From positions 2,170,001 to 2,234,000 of the forward strand of contig NZ_JASTLB010000001.1 in the NCBI RefSeq assembly GCF_030499535.1: a stretch of DNA of 64,000 nt, given 5' to 3'. Each line of letters starts with the position of its first letter. Within the stretch, counting starts at the first letter, position 1. Below the pieces are notes generated by a model that worked only from the letters and a program-made list of their open reading frames with translations, did not search any database and was not told the origin of the DNA. The position numbers and the translations under genes are program-made. The stretch is from Streptomyces sp. TG1A-8. Lineage in GTDB: Bacteria > Actinomycetota > Actinomycetes > Streptomycetales > Streptomycetaceae. Positions 36,334 to 44,608 of the stretch are shown here, piece by piece.

Positions 36334-36732
36334 ATGACCCCGCCCACCGCCTCTCATGATCCGTACGCGGAACCGTACGGAGACGAGGGCGACCAGCCAC
36401 TGGTACGTCCGTACGCGATGACCGGTGGTCGGACCCGGCCGCGCTACCAGCTCGCCATCGAGGCGCTGATCAGCACCACGGCCGACCCGGCAGCGCTCAT
36501 GGGACTGCTCCCGGAACACCAGCGCATCTGCCACCTGTGCCGCGAGGTCAAGTCCGTCGCGGAGGTGTCGGCGCTGCTGGCCATGCCGCTCGGTGTGGCC
36601 CGGATCCTGGTCGCCGACCTCGCCGAGGCCGGCCTGGTCGCCATCCACCAGCCTGGTGGCGACGAGAACAACGGCGGCGCTCCGGACGTGACGCTGCTCG
36701 AAAGGGTGCTCAGTGGACTTCGCAAGCTCTGA
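36334..36732 (+). CDS. cvnC1: Conservon DUF742 protein CvnC (copy 1), 132 aa
   Basis: DUF742 protein with a winged-helix-like core: PLVRPYAMTGGRTRPRYQLA, LPEHQRICHLCREVKSVAEV, SALLAMPLGVARILVADLAE, and the C-terminal LLERVLSGLRKL. Known only as the third conservon component, probably an adaptor for the GTPase. The ATG at 36334 follows GGAGGA. The end overlaps cvnD1 by 20 bases. An intergenic gap of 111 bases precedes it, unlike the tight A-B junction. Confidence 0.93.
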   Translation: MTPPTASHDPYAEPYGDEGDQPLVRPYAMTGGRTRPRYQLAIEALISTTADPAALMGLLPEHQRICHLCREVKSVAEVSALLAMPLGVARILVADLAEAGLVAIHQPGGDENNGGAPDVTLLERVLSGLRKL

Positions 36733-37288
36733 CGGGGGCCGGGCCACCACCTCCGCGAAGATCGTGGTGGCGGGCGGCTTCGGCGTGGGCAAGACCACGT
36801 TCGTCGGCGCCGTCTCGGAGATCAACCCGCTGCGCACGGAGGCCGTCATGACGTCCGCGAGCGCGGGCATCGACGACCTCACCCACACCGGGGACAAGAC
36901 CACCACCACGGTGGCGATGGACTTCGGCCGCATCACCCTGGACCAGGACCTGATCCTGTACCTGTTCGGCACCCCCGGCCAGGACCGGTTCTGGTTCATG
37001 TGGGACGACCTGGTGCGCGGCGCGATCGGCGCGATCGTCCTGGTGGACACCCGGCGTCTCGCGGACTGCTTCCCGGCGGTCGACTACTTCGAGAACTCCG
37101 GCCTGCCCTTCGTCATCGCCCTCAACGGCTTCGACGGCCAGCAGCCCTACTCGCCCGACGAGGTCCGCGAGGCCCTGCAGATCGGCCCCGACACCCCGAT
37201 CATCACGACCGACGCCCGCCACCGCGCGGACGCCAAGAGCGCGCTGATCACGCTGGTGGAGCACGCCCTGATGGCACGACTGCGGTAG
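36713..37288 (+). CDS. cvnD1: Conservon small GTPase CvnD (copy 1), 191 aa
   Basis: Ras-like/MglA-type small GTPase. G1 is GGFGVGKTTFVGA (about 21-33), G3 GTPGQDRFWF (about 86-95), G4 NGFD in place of NKxD (about 136-139). Switch region is TTTTVAMDFGRITLD. The GTG at 36713 lies inside cvnC1, giving translational coupling. At DNA level it is identical to cvnD2 from about 36747 to the stop except for five changes in three consecutive codons (GCG AGC GCG against GCT TCG GCA). Confidence 0.95.
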   Translation: MDFASSDGGRATTSAKIVVAGGFGVGKTTFVGAVSEINPLRTEAVMTSASAGIDDLTHTGDKTTTTVAMDFGRITLDQDLILYLFGTPGQDRFWFMWDDLVRGAIGAIVLVDTRRLADCFPAVDYFENSGLPFVIALNGFDGQQPYSPDEVREALQIGPDTPIITTDARHRADAKSALITLVEHALMARLR

Positions 37289-37330
37289 CACCCAAATACA
37301 CGGGCGCCAAGGCAGTTGTGGTGGACCTCG

Positions 37331-37366
37331 CGGAGCCGGCTGTGGCCTTGGACACGGCCGGCTCCG
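37331..37366 (+). terminator. Terminator of conservon 1
   Basis: 14-bp arms CGGAGCCGGCTGTG / CACGGCCGGCTCCG with one U-G pair and an 8-nt loop, 42 bases past the cvnD1 stop, followed by GTGTTCATAACGTTT. Confidence 0.65.
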
Positions 37367-37667
37367 GTGTTCATAACGTTTCGGCAGAGGAATCGGGAGG
37401 TATCGACACGCGTCGCGGTCGGGCGGTGCCCCTATGCTCACGGATGTCCGGCCTTTTGGCGCCGCTCGCTCTGTATGACCGTTTTATCTTCCCCTTACCC
37501 GGATGGCGTTCCGGGCTCTCCACTGTTTGGAAGTGGGCTGGATGACGTGCTGGAATGCCTGAACTGCCCCCCAGTCCGAGACGTACTCAAGAGTGGTCTG
37601 TGGCGAACCGGGCTCTGAGAGACTGCGGCACGACGTAGGTGCCGACCGCCGAGAGGTTGTTGGTCGA
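37367..37667. other. Intergenic region upstream of conservon 2
   Basis: 300 bases with lower GC (TGTATGACCGTTTTATCTTC, near 37473) and no gene. The promoter of conservon 2 is expected here. I could not settle on -35/-10 boxes. Confidence 0.4.
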
Positions 37668-40600
37668 GTGAGGCGAAGCAAGAACGGTCCCGAGCCGTCG
37701 GCGCGGGGCAACTTCACCCCGCCGCCGCGCGCTGCGGCGCCCACCCGCACACCCGGCGCGGAGCCCACGGCGACTGCCGCGCGCGGCGGCGGGCGTCTCT
37801 CCCCTCGCAACTGGCGGGTGCCGACCCGGCTGAACGCCATCCTGCTCATACCCGTGATGGTCGGCCTCGTCATGGGCGGCTTCCAGGTGAAGAACTCGAT
37901 CGACACCTGGCAGGAGGCGCGGGACGCGGAGAACACCGCCCGTCTGGTGCGCGCCGCCCTCACCTACGCCGACGCCCTCGAAACCGAACGGGACGTCACC
38001 GCGGCCCCGCTGCTGCTGGGCAACGGCAAGCAGACCGTCACCGACGCCCGCAGGCAGACCGACCGGGCGGCCGACGCCTTCGACCGGGCGGCGCTGAACA
38101 TGCCGCACAAGTCCGGCCTGGAGCGCCGGCTGTCCCTGTTCCGCAAGGTGGAGCCCCGGCTGCAGACGCTGCGCACGACCGCGTACACCGCCAAGGCCAC
38201 CGGCGTGCAGACCGAAGAGGGCTACGTCGAGGTCAGCCACCCCCTGATGGAGTTCGCCAACGAACTCGGTCTGGGCACCGGCAACATCACCTCCTACGGC
38301 CGTACCGTCTACGCCATCTCGCTCACCAAGGCCGCGCTGTCCCTGGAACGCTCGATCGGCATGCACCTGCTGATCAAGCCCGGTCCGGACGACCCGAACC
38401 TGTCGACCCAGCGCGTCTCGCTGTCCTCGTACGCCTACCTGGAGCGGATCGCCCGCGAGGAGTACCTCGGCGGTGGCACCGCGGCCGACGCGGCGACGCT
38501 GACCGCGGCCGAGAAGAAGATCGCGACGGACGGTGCCGCGCAGGCCGCGGCGGCCGGGCGGGAGGACCCGCACTACGTCCCGCCGCCGTCCAACCCGTCC
38601 ACGATGGTCGCGGCGCTCGCGACGCTGAAGGACACCGCTCCGGCCACCCGCCGGGGCCTGGCCGCCCGGGGCATCACCGCCGACAACTGGTGGGCGGTGA
38701 ACACGCTCAAGTACAAGGCCTACCGGCAGATCGAGTCGGACATGGCCGACCGGGCCGTGAACGAGGCCTCCGACATCGCCGACGACGCCAAGACCTCCGC
38801 GTTCATCACCGGTGCCGTGGTCGTGATCGCCCTGCTGCTCGCCTTCGTCCTGGCCGGTGCCGTGGCCCGCCAGATGAGCCGCTCGATGCGCCAGCTGCGC
38901 AACGCCGCCTTCGGCATCGCCGAGCAGCGCCTGCCGATGCTGGTCGACCAGCTCTCCCGCACCGACCCGGGCCGGGTGGACACCCGGGTGGCGCCGATCC
39001 CGATCTCCTCGACCGACGAGATCGGCGAGGTCGCCCGCGCCTTCGACCAGGTCCACCGCGAGGCGGTGCGGCTCGCGTCCGAGCAGGCGCTGCTGCGGGG
39101 CAACATCAACGCGATCTTCACCAACCTCTCGCGGCGCAACCAGTCGCTGATCGAGGGCCAGTTGACCCTGATCACCGACCTGGAGAACAACGAGGCCGAC
39201 CCGGACCAGCTGGAGAACCTCTTCAAGCTGGACCACCTGGCCACCCGTATGCGCCGCAACGGCGAGAACCTGCTGGTCCTCGCCGGCGAGGAGCCCGGCC
39301 GCCGCTGGGACCAGCCGGTGCCGCTGGTCGACGTGCTGCGCGCCGCCTCCTCCGAGGTGGAGCAGTACGAGCGCATCGAGCTGTCCGGCGTACCGGAGGC
39401 CGAGATCCACGGCCGCGCGGTCACCGACCTCGTGCACCTGCTCGCCGAGCTGCTGGAGAACGCCACCACGTTCTCCTCCCCGCAGACCAAGGTCCGTGTC
39501 ACCGCCACCCGGCTGCCCGACGGCCGGATCATGATCGAGATCCACGACAAGGGCATCGGCCTGACGGCCGAGGACTTCGCGGACATCAACCACAAGCTGG
39601 CCAACCCGCCGACCGTGGACGTCGCGATCTCCCAGCGCATGGGCCTGTTCGTGGTCGGCCGGCTGTCCGACCGGCACGGCATCCGCGTCCAGCTGCGCCC
39701 CTCGGGCGAGCAGGCCGGCACGACCTCGCTGGTCATGCTGCCGGACGCGATCACGCACGGCGGCAGCGGCGGGACACCGCTGGACCGCGAGGAGTTCACC
39801 GTCTCGCAGATCATCCCGGAGCAGCAGTTCCCGGGTGAGGGCTTCGACCAGCTCCAGCCGATGCGCACGGCGGCCGAACTGGGCTTCGACGACAGCCGGT
39901 ACACCGACGCCCCCGACGGCGCCCGCGGACTGGACCCGGTGGGCCGCTCGCTGATGCGTGAGGAGCGCCGGGCGGCCCTGGAGGCCCAGGACCACGGCCA
40001 GCCGCAGCAGGACACCGCCGAACAGCCCTCCTACGGCGACCAGTTCGACGTACCGCAGGGCTACGACGCCGGCGGTACGGGCTACACCGGGCAGCCGGCG
40101 GCCTACGACGGCCGGCAGGCGTACCCGGAGCAGCCCCGGCAGACGTACGGGGAGCAGCCGACCGGCGCGTACGGGGAGGCGTACGGAACGCCGTACGCCG
40201 AGCAGTACTACGCGCCGAACGGCGGGCTGCCGCAGGACGGGACGGGTTCCGACGGCGGCGGTTACCCCGATGTCGCGTACCCGGAGCCCGCCCGGGAGGA
40301 GGCCGGGTCCGCGCACGCCGCCGCGCCCGACGCCTTCGGCTCCTACCGGACTCCGGCCCCGGTTCCGGCCCACCAGGACGACTGGCCCCGGCAGGACGGC
40401 TACCACGACGGCACCCCGGCCCAGTACGCTCCGGAAACGGAGTCGTCGCAGGCCGGTGACGCGAGCGAGCCCGACGGCGTAGGCTTCGACCGTCCGGGAC
40501 CGGCCTCTCCCGCCGCCCACGGGCTGACCGACGCCGGGCTGCCCCGCCGCGGATCCCACGCGGGCGGTTCCAACGGCTCGAACGGCACGGAGCGCGTGCA

Positions 40601-40940
40601 GCGGGAAACGCCGGCTCCCGCGCCGGACGGCTCTCCGGGCGGCGACGGCGACTGGCGTTCGGCCAACGACGAGCGCTGGCAGCAGGCCGCACAGCTCCGG
40701 AAGCCCAAGGCAGGCGGGGTCACCGCCTCCGGCCTGCCCAGGCGCGTGCCCAAGGCCAACCTGGTCGAGGGCACCGCCGAGAGCACTCCCCAGGGAGGCC
40801 CGCAGGTCTCCCGTGCCCCGGAGGACATCCGGGGCAGGCTGAGCAACCTGCGCCGCGGCGTCCAGCGCGGACGCAGCGCAGGCAGTGAAACGAACGGCCA
40901 GGGCTTCGGTCCTGACAGCACCTACGACCAGGAGCGTTAG
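37668..40940 (+). CDS. cvnA2: Conservon sensor ATPase CvnA (copy 2), 1,090 aa
   Basis: Same architecture as CvnA1: basic N-terminus, membrane segment (about 54-75, LNAILLIPVMVGLVMGGFQV), extracytoplasmic helical sensor region (about 76-375), membrane segment (about 377-402, ITGAVVVIALLLAFVLAGAV), HAMP, LDHLATRMRRNGENLLVLAG (His about 519), GHKL ATPase (ELLENATTFSSP, DKGIGLTAEDF), then a Tyr/Gln/Pro-rich tail (about 730-1090) ending in a Gly-Leu-Pro-Arg-Arg-Val-Pro box and SRAPEDIRGRLSNLRRGVQ, also found at the end of CvnA1. The sensor half shares little with CvnA1, whereas the HAMP-ATPase core is highly similar. GTG at 37668 gives MRRSKNGPEPSARG. Confidence 0.93.
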   Translation: MRRSKNGPEPSARGNFTPPPRAAAPTRTPGAEPTATAARGGGRLSPRNWRVPTRLNAILLIPVMVGLVMGGFQVKNSIDTWQEARDAENTARLVRAALTYADALETERDVTAAPLLLGNGKQTVTDARRQTDRAADAFDRAALNMPHKSGLERRLSLFRKVEPRLQTLRTTAYTAKATGVQTEEGYVEVSHPLMEFANELGLGTGNITSYGRTVYAISLTKAALSLERSIGMHLLIKPGPDDPNLSTQRVSLSSYAYLERIAREEYLGGGTAADAATLTAAEKKIATDGAAQAAAAGREDPHYVPPPSNPSTMVAALATLKDTAPATRRGLAARGITADNWWAVNTLKYKAYRQIESDMADRAVNEASDIADDAKTSAFITGAVVVIALLLAFVLAGAVARQMSRSMRQLRNAAFGIAEQRLPMLVDQLSRTDPGRVDTRVAPIPISSTDEIGEVARAFDQVHREAVRLASEQALLRGNINAIFTNLSRRNQSLIEGQLTLITDLENNEADPDQLENLFKLDHLATRMRRNGENLLVLAGEEPGRRWDQPVPLVDVLRAASSEVEQYERIELSGVPEAEIHGRAVTDLVHLLAELLENATTFSSPQTKVRVTATRLPDGRIMIEIHDKGIGLTAEDFADINHKLANPPTVDVAISQRMGLFVVGRLSDRHGIRVQLRPSGEQAGTTSLVMLPDAITHGGSGGTPLDREEFTVSQIIPEQQFPGEGFDQLQPMRTAAELGFDDSRYTDAPDGARGLDPVGRSLMREERRAALEAQDHGQPQQDTAEQPSYGDQFDVPQGYDAGGTGYTGQPAAYDGRQAYPEQPRQTYGEQPTGAYGEAYGTPYAEQYYAPNGGLPQDGTGSDGGGYPDVAYPEPAREEAGSAHAAAPDAFGSYRTPAPVPAHQDDWPRQDGYHDGTPAQYAPETESSQAGDASEPDGVGFDRPGPASPAAHGLTDAGLPRRGSHAGGSNGSNGTERVQRETPAPAPDGSPGGDGDWRSANDERWQQAAQLRKPKAGGVTASGLPRRVPKANLVEGTAESTPQGGPQVSRAPEDIRGRLSNLRRGVQRGRSAGSETNGQGFGPDSTYDQER

Positions 40941-40941
40941 T

Positions 40942-41364
40942 GTGAGCCCGATGAGCCAGGCGGCACAGAACCTGAACTGGTTGATCACCAACTTCGTGGA
41001 CAACACCCCGGGGGTGTCCCACACGGTGGTGGTCTCCGCCGACGGACTCCTTCTGGCGATGTCCGAAGGCTTTCCCCGCGACCGCGCCGACCAGCTCGCG
41101 GCCGTCGCCTCCGGTCTGACGTCTCTGACGGCAGGCGCCTCGCGTATCTTCGAGGGCGGCAGCGTGAACCAGACGGTTGTGGAGATGGAGCGGGGGTTCC
41201 TCTTCATCATGTCCATCTCGGACGGTTCGTCGCTCGCTGTCCTGGCCCACCCGGAGGCGGACATCGGTCTCATCGGGTACGAGATGGCCCTGCTGGTGGA
41301 CCGCGCGGGCACCGTCCTCACCCCGGATCTCCGCGCGGAGCTCCAGGGAAGCCTTCTCAACTAG
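40942..41364 (+). CDS. cvnB2: Conservon roadblock/LC7 protein CvnB (copy 2), 140 aa
   Basis: Close paralogue of CvnB1 (MSPMSQAAQNLNWLITNFVD; few residue changes, e.g. FLFIMSISDGSSLAVLAHPE), but with many synonymous DNA differences. The GTG at 40942 is 1 base after the cvnA2 stop and has GGAG with 7-nt spacing. Same role as CvnB1 inferred. Confidence 0.94.
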   Translation: MSPMSQAAQNLNWLITNFVDNTPGVSHTVVVSADGLLLAMSEGFPRDRADQLAAVASGLTSLTAGASRIFEGGSVNQTVVEMERGFLFIMSISDGSSLAVLAHPEADIGLIGYEMALLVDRAGTVLTPDLRAELQGSLLN

Positions 41365-41457
41365 TAATCGGACGGTGCGTATTCGCGTCCCGGGGCCTTA
41401 AGGTTTCGGGACGCGACTCGACACGGATGGATCCCGGCGCAGTCGGAGGAGGAGAAC

Positions 41458-42012
41458 GTGGCAACACCCCCAGGCGGTCCGTACTCGGACAACTGGTCGT
41501 ACGGCCCTGCCCAGGGCCCGGGCGACGGCTCCTGGTACGACGTCCCCTCCACCCCCCGCCACCGCCGGCCCTACGCCCCGCAGGGCCCCGGCCCTTCGCC
41601 GTACGACCAGCCGCCCGCGCCGCGCATCCAGCCGGTGCAGCCGCACCGCCCCGAACCGGCGCCGGCGGCGAACAACCCCCTGGTGCGTCCGTACGCCATG
41701 ACCGGCGGCCGGACCCGCCCGCGCTACCAGCTCGCCATCGAGGCGCTGGTGCACACCACCGCTGCTCCGCACCAGATGCAGGGCCAGCTGCCCGAGCATC
41801 AGCGGATCTGCAACCTGTGCCGGGAGATCAAGTCGGTGGCCGAGATCTCGGCCCTGCTGACGATTCCCCTCGGCGTGGCCAGGATCCTCGTCGCCGACTT
41901 GGCGGAGGCAGGCCTGGTCGCCATCCATCAGCCCGGCGGCGACGAGAACGCCGGTGGCCAGCCAGACGTGACACTGCTCGAAAGGGTGCTCAGTGGACTT
42001 CGCAAGCTCTAG
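41458..42012 (+). CDS. cvnC2: Conservon DUF742 protein CvnC (copy 2), 184 aa
   Basis: DUF742 core as in CvnC1 (LVRPYAMTGGRTRPRYQLAI; LLERVLSGLRKL) with an extra 55-residue Pro/Tyr-rich N-terminal extension (MATPPGGPYSDNWSYGPAQG) absent from copy 1. The GTG at 41458 follows AGGAGGAGAAC. It overlaps cvnD2 by 20 bases. Confidence 0.93.
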   Translation: MATPPGGPYSDNWSYGPAQGPGDGSWYDVPSTPRHRRPYAPQGPGPSPYDQPPAPRIQPVQPHRPEPAPAANNPLVRPYAMTGGRTRPRYQLAIEALVHTTAAPHQMQGQLPEHQRICNLCREIKSVAEISALLTIPLGVARILVADLAEAGLVAIHQPGGDENAGGQPDVTLLERVLSGLRKL

Positions 42013-42574
42013 CGGCGGTCCTTCCCGCTCCACCACCTCCGCGAAGATCGTGGTGGCGGGCGGCTTCGGCGTGGGCAAGACCACGTTCGTCGGCGCCGTC
42101 TCGGAGATCAACCCGCTGCGCACGGAGGCCGTCATGACGTCCGCTTCGGCAGGCATCGACGACCTCACCCACACCGGGGACAAGACCACCACCACGGTGG
42201 CGATGGACTTCGGCCGCATCACCCTGGACCAGGACCTGATCCTGTACCTGTTCGGCACCCCCGGCCAGGACCGGTTCTGGTTCATGTGGGACGACCTGGT
42301 GCGCGGCGCGATCGGCGCGATCGTCCTGGTGGACACCCGGCGTCTCGCGGACTGCTTCCCGGCGGTCGACTACTTCGAGAACTCCGGCCTGCCCTTCGTC
42401 ATCGCCCTCAACGGCTTCGACGGCCAGCAGCCCTACTCGCCCGACGAGGTCCGCGAGGCCCTGCAGATCGGCCCCGACACCCCGATCATCACGACCGACG
42501 CCCGCCACCGCGCGGACGCCAAGAGCGCGCTGATCACGCTGGTGGAGCACGCCCTGATGGCACGACTGCGGTAG
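41993..42574 (+). CDS. cvnD2: Conservon small GTPase CvnD (copy 2), 193 aa
   Basis: MglA/Ras-like GTPase with G1 GGFGVGKTT, G3 GTPGQDRF, G4 NGFD. The N-terminus is two residues longer than in CvnD1 (SSSGGPSRSTTSAK against SSDGGRATTSAK). Apart from this and one three-codon patch (42144-42152), the coding DNA is identical to cvnD1 over more than 530 bases, including all silent sites. The GTG start lies inside cvnC2. Confidence 0.95.
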   Translation: MDFASSSGGPSRSTTSAKIVVAGGFGVGKTTFVGAVSEINPLRTEAVMTSASAGIDDLTHTGDKTTTTVAMDFGRITLDQDLILYLFGTPGQDRFWFMWDDLVRGAIGAIVLVDTRRLADCFPAVDYFENSGLPFVIALNGFDGQQPYSPDEVREALQIGPDTPIITTDARHRADAKSALITLVEHALMARLR

Positions 42575-42594
42575 TCCGGCGGCAGCCGACAGGT

Positions 42595-42633
42595 GGGCGG
42601 CCCTCCCCGGTTCGTACCCGGGGAGGGCCGCCC
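42595..42633 (+). terminator. Terminator of conservon 2
   Basis: Perfect 16-bp arms GGGCGGCCCTCCCCGG / CCGGGGAGGGCCGCCC, loop TTCGTAC, 20 bases past the cvnD2 stop. Confidence 0.8.
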
Positions 42634-42700
42634 TCGTGTCCGCCGTGCCGGCGCCCGCGGGCCGGCGGTGCCGGACCGCGGGCGGCCGGCCGCGCACACC

Positions 42701-42734
42701 GAGAAGGGGCCCCTCGACCGAGGGGCCCCTTCTC
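42701..42734. terminator. Second hairpin between convergent conservon 2 and accE
   Basis: Perfect 16-bp arms GAGAAGGGGCCCCTCG / CGAGGGGCCCCTTCTC with a 2-nt centre, 17 bases beyond the accE stop on the minus strand. Probably ends accBE transcription. Confidence 0.75.
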
Positions 42735-42751
42735 ACCGTTGACGTGCGCTC

Positions 42752-42943
42752 CTAGTGCCAGCTGTGCGGTGCGCGGAAGCCGGGCTCGCGCTCCAGACGG
42801 CGCCAGCCCGCCTTCGGGCGGCCACCGCCGTGGGCCGGGGCCGTCGGGCGGGCGGCGGCGCGGGCCAGCAGGACGGCCGTGAGGGCGGCGACTTCCTCGG
42901 GCTCGGCATGGCCCTTCTCGACGCGGATGTCGGGCGTGTTCAT
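42752..42943 (-). CDS. accE: Acyl-CoA carboxylase epsilon subunit
   Basis: Small actinobacterial subunit that stabilises and activates acyl-CoA carboxylase complexes. 63 residues; typical pattern IRVEKGHAEPEEVAALTAVL at the N-terminus and a Trp/Arg C-terminus (GWRRLEREPGFRAPHSW). The ATG at 42943 gives MNTPDIRVEKG. It lies 57 bases downstream of accB on the same strand, the usual accB-accE order. Confidence 0.9.
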   Translation of the reverse strand: MNTPDIRVEKGHAEPEEVAALTAVLLARAAARPTAPAHGGGRPKAGWRRLEREPGFRAPHSWH

Positions 42944-43000
42944 GGGTGTCGGTCTCCGTGAGAGAGGGGTCCGCGGGGTTGCCGCGGCGGGTCCGCCCGG

Positions 43001-44596
43001 TTACTGCGGCGGGTTGCCGTGCTTGCGGGAGGGCAGGTCGGCGTGCTTGGACTGCAGCATCGCCAGGGACTTCACCAGCACTTCGCGGGTCTCGGCCGGG
43101 TCGATGACGTCGTCGACCAGACCGCGCTCGGCCGCGTAGTACGGGTGCATCAGCTCGGCCTTGTACTCCTTGACCATCTTCTGCCGCATCGCCTCGGGGT
43201 CCTCGGCCTCGGCGATCTGCCGGCGGAAGATGACGTTGGCCGCGCCTTCGGCGCCCATCACCGCGATCTCGTTCGTCGGCCAGGCGTAGGTGAGGTCGGC
43301 GCCGATGGACTGGCTGTCCATGACGATGTAGGCACCTCCGTACGCCTTGCGCAGGATCAGCGAAATCCGCGGCACGGTCGCGTTGCAGTAGGCGTACAGC
43401 AGCTTCGCGCCGTGGCGGATGATGCCGCCGTGCTCCTGGTCCACGCCGGGGAGGAACCCCGGCACGTCCAGGAAGGTGACGATCGGGACATTGAAAGCGT
43501 CACACATCTGAACGAAGCGCGCAGCTTTTTCGCTCGCCTCGATGTCCAGGACACCCGCCAGCACCTGGGGCTGGTTGGCGATGATGCCGACGACCTGGCC
43601 GTCGAGCCGGGCCAGGGCGCAGATGATGTTGCGCGCCCAGCGCTCGTGGACCTCCAGGTACTCGCCGTCGTCGACGATCTCCTCGATGACCTTGGCCATG
43701 TCGTACGGGCGGTTGCCGTCGGCCGGGACCAGGTCGAGGAGGACGTCGGAGCGGCGCTCCACCGGGTCGGAGCACTCCACCCGCGGCGGGTTCTCACGGT
43801 TGTTCTGCGGCAGCAGCGACAGCAGGTAGCGCACCTCGGCGATGCACGTCTCCTCGTCGTCGTACGCGAAGTGGCAGACGCCGCTGGTCTCGGCGTGCAC
43901 GTCCGCGCCGCCCAGGCCGTTCTGGGTGATCTCCTCACCGGTGACCGCCTTGACGACGTCCGGGCCGGTGATGAACATCTGCGAGGTCTCGCGGACCATG
44001 AAGACGAAGTCCGTCAGGGCCGGCGAGTAGGCGGCGCCGCCGGCGCACGGGCCGAGCATGACGGAGATCTGCGGGATGACGCCGGAGGCCCGGGTGTTGC
44101 GCTGGAAGATGCCGCCGTAACCGGCCAGCGCGCTGACGCCCTCCTGGATGCGGGCGCCCGCGCCGTCGTTCAGGGAGACCAGCGGGGCACCGGCCGCGAT
44201 GGCCATGTCCATGATTTTGTGGATCTTGATGGCGTGGGCCTCGCCCAGCGCGCCGCCGAAGATCCGGAAGTCGTGCGCGTACACGAAGACCGTGCGGCCC
44301 TCGACCGTGCCCCAGCCGGTGACCACACCGTCGGTGTACGGCTTCTTCGACTCCAGGCCGAAACCGGTCGCCCGGTGCCGGCGCAGCTGCTCGACCTCCT
44401 GGAAGGAACCCGGGTCCAGGAGCAGCTCGATGCGCTCCCGTGCCGTCAGCTTGCCCTTGGCGTGCTGCGCCTCGGTCGCCTTCTCGCTGGGGCCCGCCAC
44501 GGCCTGCGCACGGATCTCGTGCAACTCGGCGACCCGCCCGCGCGCGTCCGCCGGCTCGCCGGTCGGCTCACCCGTCGTCTCTTCCAAAACGGTCAT
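43001..44596 (-). CDS. accB: Acetyl/propionyl-CoA carboxylase beta (carboxyltransferase) subunit
   Basis: Carboxyltransferase subunit for malonyl-CoA and methylmalonyl-CoA supply to fatty acids and polyketides. Crotonase-fold signs: HAKGKLTARERIELLLDPGS, FGGALGEAHAIKIHKIMDMA, GGAGARIQEGVSAL-like DGAGARIQEGVSALAGYGG, GPCAGGAAYSPALTDF (oxyanion), LDVPGFLPGVDQEHGGII, RKAYGGAYIVM. The residue before YSP (AAYSPALTD) relates to acyl specificity in the family. 531 residues. The ATG at 44596 lacks a ribosome binding site; TATGGT at 44603-44608 could be a -10 box, making a leaderless mRNA. From memory it matches S. coelicolor AccB rather than PccB. Confidence 0.95.
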   Translation of the reverse strand: MTVLEETTGEPTGEPADARGRVAELHEIRAQAVAGPSEKATEAQHAKGKLTARERIELLLDPGSFQEVEQLRRHRATGFGLESKKPYTDGVVTGWGTVEGRTVFVYAHDFRIFGGALGEAHAIKIHKIMDMAIAAGAPLVSLNDGAGARIQEGVSALAGYGGIFQRNTRASGVIPQISVMLGPCAGGAAYSPALTDFVFMVRETSQMFITGPDVVKAVTGEEITQNGLGGADVHAETSGVCHFAYDDEETCIAEVRYLLSLLPQNNRENPPRVECSDPVERRSDVLLDLVPADGNRPYDMAKVIEEIVDDGEYLEVHERWARNIICALARLDGQVVGIIANQPQVLAGVLDIEASEKAARFVQMCDAFNVPIVTFLDVPGFLPGVDQEHGGIIRHGAKLLYAYCNATVPRISLILRKAYGGAYIVMDSQSIGADLTYAWPTNEIAVMGAEGAANVIFRRQIAEAEDPEAMRQKMVKEYKAELMHPYYAAERGLVDDVIDPAETREVLVKSLAMLQSKHADLPSRKHGNPPQ

Positions 44597-44608
44597 GTAG
44601 CGACCATA

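Noticed and set aside
36713..37288. cvnD NGFD motif as a broken G4 motif
   Set aside because: Both copies and, from memory, other conservon GTPases share it, so it is a family trait rather than damage.
37587..41360. 1,257-codon minus-strand frame across conservon 2
   Set aside because: Shadow of cvnA2 and cvnB2 for the same reasons.
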